Shown here one piece after another: positions 1 through 7,854 of a DNA stretch of 18,040 nt; positions within the stretch are counted from its first letter, which is position 1; every line of letters begins with the position of its first letter. Made by a program: the position numbers and the translations under genes. The notes below the pieces were generated by a model. That model did not search any database, had not been told where the DNA came from, and was given only the letters and a program-made list of their open reading frames with translations. Origin of the DNA: Myxococcales bacterium (lineage in GTDB: Bacteria > Myxococcota_A > Polyangia > Polyangiales > Polyangiaceae); contig JAAFHJ010000040.1 of NCBI GenBank assembly GCA_013298325.1, positions 1 to 18,040 of the forward strand, written 5' to 3'.

Positions 1-2025
1 AACCCCTATTTCTCGGCCGGTCTGAGTGCTCACCTGACCAACCAACGGTATTCCGACGTAATTTCGCCGATAAGTGGCGTCTCCGTCCTCGAAGATCGCC
101 TCCGCGGGTCGCTCGTTCTCCGGCCTGATGGCACCCGAGCCTTCGAGATCGGTCTCGACACCAAATACTACGTCACGAGCAAAGATCTCGTTCCGCGGGC
201 GACGATTGCGGCAACGATTCCCGGCGTCGGGCGTGCGCGTGCCGACTTGGAAGCGCAAAAGTTGTTCGCCGATGGGCGCCGGTCTGTTGTCGGATCTGTC
301 GGTATTGAATTCTCGCTCTCGCAGGCGAGCGCGGGCGGTGGCCTCCTTGTTGGAAACGGCCTAGGCGGCGATGGGATCGCCCCCTACTTCACCGCATCCA
401 TGCACGGCTACACGGAGCCGGGGATGCCGACCGGCCATCGTTTCGTCGCGATTCGTATCGAGAAAACGCCCGGCGTTCGTGGGCATGTCCGCCTCCTCCG
501 CACCCTCTGGGCGCTCGCCGAAGACCCGACGATCGACGGCGTCGCCCTCCAGTTGAAGGCCTCGCCAGCGAGCAGCCTTGCCCACGCCGAGGAGGTCGCA
601 GACGCGCTCCGAGTTCTGCGTGCCCACGGCAAGAAGAGCTTCTGCGCCCTGGAAGATGGCACAGGAACAGCACTTTTCGCCTGCGCCAGCGCCGACCGCA
701 TCGTCATGAACCCGGCGGGTGGCCTTCGCTATGCGGGGCTCAAGTCCCAGCGGATGTATCTGAAGGGGCTCCTCGACAAGCTCGGCGTGAAGGCGGAATT
801 CGTGCGCATCGGCGCCCACAAGAGCGCCCCTGAGCAATTCACCAACGAGCATGCGAGCGAAACCTCGCGCCGCGACCAAGAGGACCTCCTCAAGCAAACG
901 GAAGCGGTGTTTGTTGAAAATCTCGTGCGTTACCGGAAGCTTACGCCCGAATGGGTGCGTGCGGAGACCCTCAAAGGTCCCTTCATCGCGAGCGAAGCGC
1001 GGGCCGCAAAGTTCATCGATGGCTTCGCCTACGACGACGAACTCGAGAAGGTCGCCCGAGAGGTCGCCGGCCACCCGGTCCGCTATGTCCCCTACGAAGC
1101 GCCCCAACGCATGCCGGAGACCTTCGGTCGCCGCGGTTCGGTCGCTGTACTCTACATTGATGGAGACATGGTCGACGGCCGCTCGCAAAAGGTCCCGCTT
1201 CTTGGAGAAAAGATGGTCGGGAGCTACACGATCGTCGATGCCGTGAAGGCGCTCAAGGCCGATCCGGACGTGAAAGCGGTCGTCCTCCGCGTCGAAACGC
1301 CTGGCGGCTCGAGCCTCGCGGCCGACGTCATGTGGCGCGAACTCCGCCTCCTCGGCGAGCGGAAGCCGTTGATCATTTCGATGGGGAGTATCGCCGCCTC
1401 CGGCGGGTATTACATCGCGAGCGCCGGAAGTCGTATCTACGCGAATCCGCTGACGATTACGGGGAGTATCGGCATCTTTTACGGCAAGGCCGACACGAGC
1501 GGCCTCCTCGGCAAGATCGGCGTCAACATCGACACGATTCGCACCGCACCCCGCGCCGATGCCGAGTCGCTCTACCGGGGCTTCAGTGACGACGAACGCG
1601 TCGAATTGTCTCGCAAAGTCGGGCAGTTCTACGACGTGTTCCTCGGTCGCGTCGCCGAGGGGCGAAAAATGACGAAGGACCAGGTCGATGCCGTCGGTCA
1701 GGGGCGTGTCTGGGCCGGCCAACAGGCGAAGGAGCGGGGCCTCGTCGACGAGCTCGGCGGCCTTCGCCACGCGCTCGAAGCAGCAAGAATGGCTGCTCAT
1801 TTGCCGCCCGATGCGCCGATTGTTGAAGGCCCGGAAGAGACGACCTCCCTCGCGGAAAAAGCGCTCGCCCTCGCCGGCGCGAAGGCCTCGTCGACCGGCT
1901 TGCCGCCGATGATCGAGCCGGTGCTTCGCGCGGCGGCCCCCTTTGCCTATCACCCGGCCGATGTCCCGCTCGCGCGCACCGACTGGGTCGATCTGGAAAC
2001 CTTGAACGGCAGCGACGACGACTGA
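1..2025 (+). CDS. sppA: Signal peptide peptidase SppA-like serine protease (S49), 5' partial
   Basis: The frame is open from base 1 with no stop, so the gene starts upstream of the window; the first ATG/TTG codons inside it are internal. 674 residues are visible. The protein has the tandem S49 architecture of 67-kDa SppA, which cleaves remnant signal peptides and other peptides at the membrane using a Ser/Lys dyad formed between the two repeats. The general-base Lys is in RIGAHKSAPEQF (codon 820-822, visible residue 274). The nucleophile Ser is in SIAASGGYY (codon 1399-1401, visible residue 467), followed by ANPLTITGSIGIF. The Lys-Ser spacing of 193 matches the roughly 200 in E. coli SppA. 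The visible N-terminal 120 or so residues are extra to the protease and rich in alternating polar/hydrophobic strands (for example GSLVLRPDGTRAFEIGLD), perhaps a beta-domain. No membrane helix is visible, but one could lie upstream. Family assignment is secure; the function of the N-terminal region is unknown. Confidence 0.93.
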   Translation, partial: NPYFSAGLSAHLTNQRYSDVISPISGVSVLEDRLRGSLVLRPDGTRAFEIGLDTKYYVTSKDLVPRATIAATIPGVGRARADLEAQKLFADGRRSVVGSVGIEFSLSQASAGGGLLVGNGLGGDGIAPYFTASMHGYTEPGMPTGHRFVAIRIEKTPGVRGHVRLLRTLWALAEDPTIDGVALQLKASPASSLAHAEEVADALRVLRAHGKKSFCALEDGTGTALFACASADRIVMNPAGGLRYAGLKSQRMYLKGLLDKLGVKAEFVRIGAHKSAPEQFTNEHASETSRRDQEDLLKQTEAVFVENLVRYRKLTPEWVRAETLKGPFIASEARAAKFIDGFAYDDELEKVAREVAGHPVRYVPYEAPQRMPETFGRRGSVAVLYIDGDMVDGRSQKVPLLGEKMVGSYTIVDAVKALKADPDVKAVVLRVETPGGSSLAADVMWRELRLLGERKPLIISMGSIAASGGYYIASAGSRIYANPLTITGSIGIFYGKADTSGLLGKIGVNIDTIRTAPRADAESLYRGFSDDERVELSRKVGQFYDVFLGRVAEGRKMTKDQVDAVGQGRVWAGQQAKERGLVDELGGLRHALEAARMAAHLPPDAPIVEGPEETTSLAEKALALAGAKASSTGLPPMIEPVLRAAAPFAYHPADVPLARTDWVDLETLNGSDDD

Positions 2026-2168
2026 GGCGGAAAGACCCCACAGCTGCCCACACACGCCGACGCCCTGCCGTCCGATACGCGTGTAAATTTCAATGTTTGT
2101 TCCCCTCTACTTGCCAGAAGGAACGCGATTGACCCAGCGCGTCGCCTCTGTCACCTTGGACCGCTATT

Positions 2169-3251
2169 ATGAAGCCCTTCGCGCCCGCCTTTGACGTCTC
2201 GCCCGGTCTGCGGACCGCGCTCGCTTCGGTCTTTGTGCTTCTCGCCGGCTGCACGACGACCAACGGCTCGTCGAGTGGAAACACGAGTTCGGGGACGACG
2301 AGCGGCAACACGAGTTCGGGGAACACGAGTTCGGGCAATACAAGTTCCGGGAACACAAGTTCGGGCAATACAAGCTCGGGGAACACGAGTTCGGGGAACA
2401 CAAGCTCGGGAAATACGAGTTCCGGCGGCACCGTCGATGCTGGCCCCGTCGAGCCGCCGTGGGTCGCCCCAGTCCTCCCCGCCACGAGCGCGGGATGTGG
2501 CGGAAATGCCACGGGGACGAGCCTTGCCGGGGCGATGAAGGCGACCCCCGCCGGGCGCAGCTATCGCATCGTCGTTCCGACGAACTACAATGCCAACAAA
2601 GCCTACCCGGTCGTCTTTCTCTTTCACGGTTGGCAGACGAACGGAACCGACTTCAAATCCTGGTTTGAATTCGAGAAATACGGCGCGCCGAACGGCCAGG
2701 CGATCATCGTCTACCCGGATGCCATCAATGGCCTTTGGGACCTGTCGGGAGCGAGCGATCTGACGTTCTTCGACGACATGAGCGCCCAGATCCAGGCGAC
2801 CTACTGCACGAACCCCCAGCGTACGTTCGCCCTTGGGTTCTCGTACGGCGGCAAATTTATCAATCATCTCGCCTGCCACCGCGCCGGGTACGTGCGCGCC
2901 GCGAGCATTGGCGACGGGAGCGGTGGCGACCGCGGCCAGGACGGCTCCTGCGGTCGCCTCCCGATGCTCATCACCCACCGCCCGCCGGACCAGGACGAAC
3001 TCTACACCTGGGGCAAAGAGAACGCCGAGTACTGGGCCGGGAAGAACGGCTGCTCGATGAATCAGGCGGACGTCCTCGACGCCCAGTACAAGTGCAAGGA
3101 ATTCCAGGGATGTACCGACCCGGGGAAGGTCCTCTTCTGCACCGACGACGAAGACAAGTCGAAGATCCCCGGCTATGAAACCTATTGGGATCACACGGTG
3201 ACCGAGCGTTTCCGCGCGTTGACGTGGACCTGGTTCGATACCTTCAAGTGA
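2169..3251 (+). CDS. Secreted lipoprotein esterase, PHB depolymerase / feruloyl esterase-like (LpqC type)
   Basis: A 360-residue alpha/beta-hydrolase. The N terminus is a lipoprotein signal, with a hydrophobic stretch ending LLAGC and the lipidated Cys at residue 28. A low-complexity NTSSG linker (residues 38-86) would hold the catalytic domain off the membrane. The esterase region shows an oxyanion-type LFHGW motif, IIVYPDA, the nucleophile elbow GFSYGG with Ser225, a later THRPPDQDE segment where the acid residue is expected, and WDH near the C terminus with candidate catalytic His342. This order matches the PHB depolymerase/acetylxylan/feruloyl esterase group, whose members hydrolyse ester bonds in polymers or plant cell-wall esters. 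Several Cys residues (YCTN, LACH, GSCG, NGCS, YKCK, QGCT, LFCT) suggest disulfides, consistent with export. The ATG at 2169 directly precedes the signal peptide; its Shine-Dalgarno is weak. The real substrate cannot be read from the sequence. Confidence 0.88.
   Translation: MKPFAPAFDVSPGLRTALASVFVLLAGCTTTNGSSSGNTSSGTTSGNTSSGNTSSGNTSSGNTSSGNTSSGNTSSGNTSSGNTSSGGTVDAGPVEPPWVAPVLPATSAGCGGNATGTSLAGAMKATPAGRSYRIVVPTNYNANKAYPVVFLFHGWQTNGTDFKSWFEFEKYGAPNGQAIIVYPDAINGLWDLSGASDLTFFDDMSAQIQATYCTNPQRTFALGFSYGGKFINHLACHRAGYVRAASIGDGSGGDRGQDGSCGRLPMLITHRPPDQDELYTWGKENAEYWAGKNGCSMNQADVLDAQYKCKEFQGCTDPGKVLFCTDDEDKSKIPGYETYWDHTVTERFRALTWTWFDTFK
2280..2426 (+). repeat. 15-nt coding tandem repeat (NTSSG linker)
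   Basis: About ten near-identical 15-nt units of the type aac-acg-agt-tcg-ggg sit just after the lipobox of the esterase lipoprotein and encode Asn-Thr-Ser-Ser-Gly, with one variant (TTSG). Units differ mainly at third codon positions (aac/aat, acg/aca, agt/agc, ggg/ggc/gga). The repeat stays in frame, so gain or loss of units would change linker length without a frameshift. Confidence 0.9.
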
Positions 3252-3275
3252 GCGCAAGCGAGCTGTGATCGCGGG

Positions 3276-3306
3276 ACGCCGCTGCGACTCTTCGTCGCGG
3301 CGGCGT
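3276..3306 (+). terminator. Strong GC-rich hairpin after the esterase gene (possible terminator)
   Basis: A 13-bp stem (3276-3288 with 3294-3306, one T-G wobble) closes a 5-nt loop (tcttc) 24 nt after the esterase stop. No clean T tract follows, only a mixed ttcgcgtccttgctt stretch, so it could be an intrinsic terminator of weak type, an mRNA-stabilising 3' end, or a site for Rho-assisted termination. Confidence 0.5.
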
Positions 3307-3361
3307 TCGCGTCCTTGCTTCCGCGGCGCGCTTCTCTACAGTTACGCCGCCGCGGCCCATC

Positions 3362-3841
3362 ATGCTCCCCCCTCCGCCCGCTCTTCTCGATTTCTACCGT
3401 GCCGAAGCTCCCGAATTTCAAGGGAAGCTGCTTCGTGCCGGCCTCGCGATCGCCGCCGGGGCGACGACGACCCTTGTCGGAAGTCTCTCCCTTTTTTACG
3501 GCGTTCCGTCCGGCTTCAAACCGGTTTTCGCCGTAGTCGGGGCGGCCATTCTTCTCTACGGGCTCATTTGCGGCTTTGTTTCCTTGCCGCGCCTTCTCGC
3601 CCACGACGCCTTCGTCGGCGTCCGCCGCGACGCACTGATGGTTTCGTCCGGCACCGGCCCCGCACTGGTTTTCCCCTGGGATGACATCGCCCGCATCGCC
3701 CACGCCGAGGACCGTCTCGTCGTTCACTTGCGTGACGGAGCTCCCCACGTGATCGACCAAAAATTCGGTCCGATCCCTGTTTCACACATCGCCCAGAAGC
3801 TCGAGTACCTGCGGCGAAAAGCAGCAATGAACCTGCTTTAA
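3362..3841 (+). CDS. Small two-helix membrane protein, unknown function
   Basis: A 159-residue protein that I do not recognise by name. Two hydrophobic segments (about residues 26-47 and 53-75) form a probable helical hairpin, followed by a soluble C-terminal domain of about 80 residues with alternating strands (GVRRDALMVSS, LVFPWDDIARI, DRLVVHLRDG, HVIDQKFG) and a final helix (IAQKLEYLRRK). Strand order and the PWDDIARI-like turn resemble the PH-like domains found behind two membrane helices in several small bacterial membrane proteins, but this is inference. The ATG at 3362 is the first good start; no clear Shine-Dalgarno precedes it. Its TAA stop (3839-3841) overlaps the stop of the convergent metallophosphoesterase gene. 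Confidence 0.75.
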   Translation: MLPPPPALLDFYRAEAPEFQGKLLRAGLAIAAGATTTLVGSLSLFYGVPSGFKPVFAVVGAAILLYGLICGFVSLPRLLAHDAFVGVRRDALMVSSGTGPALVFPWDDIARIAHAEDRLVVHLRDGAPHVIDQKFGPIPVSHIAQKLEYLRRKAAMNLL

Positions 3842-5043
3842 TCGGCGCAGCGCAGCACGAGGATCGTGACTTCCGCCGGGACGCCAATGCGGACCGGGGG
3901 CCCGGTGGTGCCGAGACCGGGGTGCACGTAGAGGACCCCTTCGCCGCCGTTTTCGAGGCGATCCCGGTAAAAGCCGAGGTGGTGCCGGTGGGCGATCGCC
4001 GAGAGCGAGAGCGTCCTCGCAAAGAAGGGGAATGCGATTTGACCACCGTGGGTATGCCCACTGAGCGTCAGGTTCGCATTCCTTTTTCGTCCGCCGTCCC
4101 AGAGCTTCGGGTCGTGGGCAAGGAAAACGGTAAAGAGAGGCCCGTCACTGCCGCTCGGACGACCGGCAAACGTCGCATCGAGATCGGCCTTCCCTGTATA
4201 GACGTCGTCGATCGCTGCGAGGTAGATCTCTGCATTTCCTCGTGAAATTGTCCTCCCGGTGTTGCGGAGAACAGCGATGCCTGCCTCGGTGAGGAGGTCG
4301 CGGAGCGGTTGGCCATCGTTGAAGTAGTCGTGGTTCCCCATCGAGTAGACGACGCCATCTCGTGGCTTCGACCGCGCAAGTGGTTCCAAGACTTCGGCGA
4401 TGTCTTGATGAAACAGTGTGCCATTTGTGACCGAATCTCCGGTCACAACAACAAGATCGGCGCCGGCTTCAACAGCTGCCCTTGTCCAACGAAGTCCCTG
4501 GCTCTTTGGCGTTAGCCCTCCGATGTGAATGTCAGAGAGTTGGGCGATGCGGTAGCCATCAAAGGCCTTCGGAAGTCCCTTCAAAATGACTTCACGCTCA
4601 CGGACAGAAAAACGCAAACGCCCCGGGTAGACGCCCCAAACGCCGATCACAAGGGCGACAAGGTGAATATTGCGGATCGCTTCCAGCGAAAGAACCGCGG
4701 GAATATTTCGAAAAATCGAGAGAATTGCCTGCGTCAGGAGGGCGAGGATCGTCAGCACCGTGCCGACGAAGCAGGCGAACCAGTGGACGAAATAGGGGAG
4801 AGAAAGGAGCTGACGGTGGGCGGTGGTCAGCGGTCGGTCGTCGAGGACTTCGTCCATGCGCCGCCAGTAGAGACCGAGGGACGCTCCGGTGGCGATCGTC
4901 GCGATCGCGGCGGCGGCCCCCCCACTCACCCCGAGCGCTTGGCGAGCCACCTGGGCGACGGTTATCGCAAAGGGGCCATGTGCAAGTGCTGTCACTCCCA
5001 AAAGAAATTGCCGAAAACGCACCATCCGCGGCGGCAATGCCAT
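3838..5043 (-). CDS. Membrane-anchored metallophosphoesterase (YaeI-like calcineurin family)
   Basis: A 401-residue protein starting at the ATG at 5043, 2 nt after the stop of the upstream kinase gene, which suggests translational coupling. The reading frame stays open further upstream, but that stretch lies antisense within the kinase gene and is not protein-like. The N-terminal 150 residues or so hold about four hydrophobic segments (near 10-30, 36-56, 80-106 and 124-140). The C-terminal catalytic domain has every metallophosphoesterase motif: LSDIHIGG (Asp171), VVTGDSVTNG, MGNHDYF (Asn237-His238-Asp239), FLAHDPK and SGHTHGGQ. This motif set coordinates two metal ions for phosphoester hydrolysis. 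YaeI-type members act on membrane-linked substrates such as UDP-diacylglucosamine or other phosphoesters, but the substrate here is not evident. Its stop at 3838-3840 interlocks with the convergent gene. Confidence 0.9.
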   Translation of the reverse strand: MALPPRMVRFRQFLLGVTALAHGPFAITVAQVARQALGVSGGAAAAIATIATGASLGLYWRRMDEVLDDRPLTTAHRQLLSLPYFVHWFACFVGTVLTILALLTQAILSIFRNIPAVLSLEAIRNIHLVALVIGVWGVYPGRLRFSVREREVILKGLPKAFDGYRIAQLSDIHIGGLTPKSQGLRWTRAAVEAGADLVVVTGDSVTNGTLFHQDIAEVLEPLARSKPRDGVVYSMGNHDYFNDGQPLRDLLTEAGIAVLRNTGRTISRGNAEIYLAAIDDVYTGKADLDATFAGRPSGSDGPLFTVFLAHDPKLWDGGRKRNANLTLSGHTHGGQIAFPFFARTLSLSAIAHRHHLGFYRDRLENGGEGVLYVHPGLGTTGPPVRIGVPAEVTILVLRCAD

Positions 5044-5045
5044 CG

Positions 5046-7268
5046 CTAGTTCCGTGCCGAGGGGGTGGCCGAAAACGGCGTCTCGTCGATCTGGGTGCGG
5101 TCGGCGCCGACGAGCGTGGGGCGGCGACCTGCGCCCGCAATCGTGCCGTCGGCGAGGAGCACCCGAGCCCGTCGCTCGCCGACCTGCGCCGCGATCACCG
5201 TCGCGTCGATCGCGTCCTGCGGCGATGGTGGCTGGGTTGGGTCGCTCGCTGGATCGATGCGCGGGAAGACCCCGTGATCGAGCTGAAGAATGCGCCCGTC
5301 GGTCGCGCCGATGAGGAGGTCGGCTCGGCCGGCCGCCGCTACGACGAGATCCTTCGAGGTTCCAACGGGGAGGAGGGTCGCGTTTTCTCCTGAAAGATCT
5401 GCGGCATAGGCGTGTCCACCGCTCCCCAGGAAATAGAGTGCACCGGGCGTGGCGGCCGCCGCGCGAAACTCGACCTCCCCCAATGGCGGGAGGCGCGTCA
5501 CCGCCCCGCGCTCGATGCGCGCGCTCGCTCCTCGAGCTCCGATCACGACGAGGCGCCCCTGGGCAACGACCGCCGCCCGCGGCGCAAAGGGGAGCCCGAT
5601 GGGCGCGTCGAGGCGACCGTCGAAAAATCGGGTGACCGCGCCGCCGCTCGCGTGGCTTTCGAGGACCCAAATCGCGCCGTCCCCGGCCGCCGCGAACCCG
5701 CGCACCCGCCCGCCAAGTGGGGTTGCCCCGCCGCCAAGCACGACGGGCGTCCCGAGGTGCCGGCAGATGGCCCAGGTGGAGTCTACCCCCAACGCGAGAA
5801 ATTCCCCATGAAGCATCAGATGTTGCACGGGTGCAGAATACACCGGGTCAAACGGGAGACCGGCGAAGACGAGCGACCGCGGCCGCGGGACTTCGCGACC
5901 CGTGGCGTCGCGCTCGAGGTGGAACGCGACGAGGCCGGTCCCTTCTCCGGCGGCGACCACAAGGGACCCATCGGCGGTGAAGGCGCCAGCCGACCAGGCT
6001 CGACCATCGCTCTTACGAATGGTCGTAAACGGGCCAAACAATGCCCCTTCTCCAAAAGCGCTCTGCTGCAAGCGCGCCGTACGATCAGAAAATCCGGATG
6101 GTGGAGGTTGCGGCAGGAGTCGCCGTGCTTCCGTCGCTTCAAGCGCAAGAACCTCGCCATCAGGCGGGGTGTTCTTTTCGCGTACCTGATCGAGAAGCTC
6201 CTCCGGGACGGTGAAGCCGATGCTCGCGCGGGAGAGCACGCGGCTCTCCGGTTGCTTGGCGAGTATGGGATCGATCGCCGCATCAAGAGCGGCCAAGAGG
6301 GCCCCTGCCGATGGCTGGCGAACCAACGGATCGGCGTCGAGGGCCTGGCTTAGCGCCGCGTGAATGGCAGCAATTGCTTCAGGCTCATTCCGCAATTCCG
6401 GAGAGATATCTTCCGCTTCCGCGAGCTTCGGCCGCTCACCACGCAGGACTTTTGCGAGCACGACGATCGGGTTTTGCCCGGGAGGGAGCGGGAACGCCCG
6501 GCGGCCAGTCAGGCACTCGTAGGCGATCGCGGCGAGGGCGAACACGTCGGTCCGAACGGTGACGCGCGCGTTCCCCTTCTCGTATTGTTCCGGTGGCGCG
6601 TAGCCGACCGATGCGCCAGCGACTTGCGTCGTCTGTTCGAGGTTCGAGACGTCACGTGCTAGGCCAAAGTCGGTGACTTTCGCGATTTCACCGCCGCGCG
6701 GCGAAGCGATAAGAATGTTTGAAGGCTTGAGATCGCGATGAATGATTCCGTGCGCATGCACGTAATCGAGAGCGCGGGAAACGTGTTTGAGGAGCCGCCT
6801 CGCGCGCCGGAGGGGGAGGGCGACAGCGTTTGGCGTTTGGCGACGACGCTCTTCGAGGACGTCGTCGAGGGTCGGCCCTTCGACGAACTCGAGGACGGTG
6901 AACGGGAGCGTGACGCGCCCGACGCGGCTCTCGGGGGCGTTCTCGGTCTGCGGGCGCGAGAGATCGACCGTCGCTTGGAAGTGGTCGAAATAGCGGACGA
7001 CGTAGGGGCACGGGGTCGCCTCTTGGGCGAGCTTGCGGAGCACCGTCGCCTCCCGCTGGAAGCGGCGCCATGCGTCTTCCGTGAGGACGTCCGGCTTGAG
7101 CACCTTTACGATGACCGGGATCCCGTCGCCATCATCCCAAGACGCTTCGAAAATCCACCCTTGGCCCCCCTCGGCCAGGCAATTGCCGAGCTGGTAGGAA
7201 ATGCCCTGGGAGCCGACGAGCGCGCGGCCAATCAGGCCATCGCGAATCGGGTGGGGGGGACGAACCAT
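5046..7268 (-). CDS. Ser/Thr protein kinase with C-terminal propeller-like domain
   Basis: 740 residues from the ATG at 7268. An in-frame ATG at 7334 exists, but it lies only 11 nt beyond the trxA terminator hairpin, and its extra residues (rich in Pro/Ser) are unlike kinase N termini, so the inner start is preferred. The kinase domain (about residues 15-320) is complete: Gly loop LAEGGQGWIF, Lys55 in VIVKVLKP, HRDLKPSN with catalytic Asp179, DFG at Asp200, and the APE-type motif YAPPEQY. It should therefore be an active Hanks-type kinase. The C-terminal 330 or so residues have no membrane helix. They contain about six repeating blade-like units (TADGSLVVAAGE, GDGAIWVLE, AQGRLVVIGARG, PGALYFLGSGG, RADLLIGATDGRI, RARVLLADGTI), suggesting a beta-propeller for ligand or protein binding. 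Signal and substrates are unknown. The metallophosphoesterase gene follows after 2 nt. Confidence 0.92.
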   Translation of the reverse strand: MVRPPHPIRDGLIGRALVGSQGISYQLGNCLAEGGQGWIFEASWDDGDGIPVIVKVLKPDVLTEDAWRRFQREATVLRKLAQEATPCPYVVRYFDHFQATVDLSRPQTENAPESRVGRVTLPFTVLEFVEGPTLDDVLEERRRQTPNAVALPLRRARRLLKHVSRALDYVHAHGIIHRDLKPSNILIASPRGGEIAKVTDFGLARDVSNLEQTTQVAGASVGYAPPEQYEKGNARVTVRTDVFALAAIAYECLTGRRAFPLPPGQNPIVVLAKVLRGERPKLAEAEDISPELRNEPEAIAAIHAALSQALDADPLVRQPSAGALLAALDAAIDPILAKQPESRVLSRASIGFTVPEELLDQVREKNTPPDGEVLALEATEARRLLPQPPPSGFSDRTARLQQSAFGEGALFGPFTTIRKSDGRAWSAGAFTADGSLVVAAGEGTGLVAFHLERDATGREVPRPRSLVFAGLPFDPVYSAPVQHLMLHGEFLALGVDSTWAICRHLGTPVVLGGGATPLGGRVRGFAAAGDGAIWVLESHASGGAVTRFFDGRLDAPIGLPFAPRAAVVAQGRLVVIGARGASARIERGAVTRLPPLGEVEFRAAAATPGALYFLGSGGHAYAADLSGENATLLPVGTSKDLVVAAAGRADLLIGATDGRILQLDHGVFPRIDPASDPTQPPSPQDAIDATVIAAQVGERRARVLLADGTIAGAGRRPTLVGADRTQIDETPFSATPSARN

Positions 7269-7344
7269 CGCGGCGCAGGGTACAGGAAGCGGCCCCTCGG
7301 GGGAAACCTTCGAAACCGACTTTGGCGCCCCCACAAACGAACGA

Positions 7345-7368
7345 GACCCCTACGCTTCCGTAGAGGTC
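7345..7368 (-). terminator. Intrinsic-type terminator downstream of trxA
   Basis: Inverted repeat with a 10-bp stem containing one mismatch (7345-7354 with 7359-7368) and a 4-nt loop, GAAG on the minus strand. It is followed on the minus strand by a moderately T-rich ctcgttcgtttg. It lies 24 nt past the thioredoxin stop and before the kinase gene, so it probably separates the two transcripts. Confidence 0.6.
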
Positions 7369-7392
7369 CCTCGGTCGTCCGCTTGGGGCAGA

Positions 7393-7713
7393 TCAGGAAT
7401 TGATCAGCTTGAGGAGCGTCTCTTTGTTGGTGAGGCCGACGTGCTGCCCCTTGATCTTGCCTTCTTTGAAGACGAGGACCGTCGGGACGCTCATCACCCG
7501 GTACTTGCGTGCCGTTTCCGAAGCGTCGTCGATGTCGAGCTTGGCGACCTTGAAGTTGCCACTCGCTTCATTGGCGAGCGTCTGGACGATCGGCGCAAGC
7601 GCCTTGCACGGGCCGCACCAGGTGGCCGTGAAGTCGACAAGCACGGGCGTATCCGAGTTGAGGACTTCCGCTTCGAAGTTCGCGTCGGTGAGTTCGATCA
7701 CATTGCCGGCCAT
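7393..7713 (-). CDS. trxA: Thioredoxin
   Basis: A 106-residue single-domain thioredoxin, the usual length. It reduces disulfides of cytoplasmic proteins through the WCGPC site (Cys33, Cys36) and is recycled by thioredoxin reductase. The buried Asp27 (VLVDF), the catalytic WCGPCK, the cis-Pro segment SVPTVLVFKEG and the C-terminal amphipathic helix are all present. The residues before the active site read TAT where E. coli has WAE, a minor variation. The start is fixed by an AAGGAG Shine-Dalgarno (7722-7729 region) about 8 nt before the ATG at 7713; the frame continues upstream but without such a site. There is no export signal, so it is cytoplasmic. It lies 141 nt after the upstream membrane protein gene and ends before a terminator hairpin. 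Confidence 0.96.
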   Translation of the reverse strand: MAGNVIELTDANFEAEVLNSDTPVLVDFTATWCGPCKALAPIVQTLANEASGNFKVAKLDIDDASETARKYRVMSVPTVLVFKEGKIKGQHVGLTNKETLLKLINS

Positions 7714-7784
7714 GGGTGCACTCCTTAACGGTCTCAGTCGGGGCGCCCAAGTCCGCACCCGTTGCGGGGGCGGCGGCTACGAGG

Positions 7785-7810
7785 GGCACCGAGTCTTTTT
7801 TCTCGGCGCC
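7785..7810. terminator. Hairpin with homopolymer loop between trxA and the upstream gene
   Basis: A 9-bp inverted repeat (7785-7793 with 7802-7810, one G-T type pair) encloses an 8-nt loop, TCTTTTTT on the plus strand and A-rich on the minus strand. No T tract follows the stem on the minus strand, so it is not a standard intrinsic terminator for the gene ending at 7855. It could be an mRNA end structure or a protein site. Confidence 0.35.
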
Positions 7811-7854
7811 GATTCGGCGTCCGGAGCCTTCTGTACACCGCCGTTGGACGTTGT

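Noticed and set aside
361..2055. Long minus-strand open frame opposite sppA
   Set aside because: It is the antisense shadow of a clear S49 peptidase in GC-rich DNA; its translation is Arg/Gly/Asp-rich without a domain.
2129..2168. TTGACC as a -35 box for the esterase gene
   Set aside because: No acceptable -10 hexamer lies 16-18 nt downstream.
2151..3257. Minus-strand open frame opposite the esterase, with CIART-like repeats
   Set aside because: The apparent repeats are only the reverse reading of the NTSSG-coding repeat; the plus-strand frame has a signal peptide and catalytic motifs.
5044..5670. N-terminal extension of the membrane phosphoesterase
   Set aside because: The extension is Arg/Pro-rich low-complexity sequence lying antisense-free but out of phase within the kinase gene; the ATG at 5043 begins a sensible membrane protein.
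7269..7334. Upstream ATG at 7334 as the kinase start
   Set aside because: It sits 11 nt from the trxA terminator hairpin, leaving no room for promoter and leader, and adds a non-kinase-like peptide.
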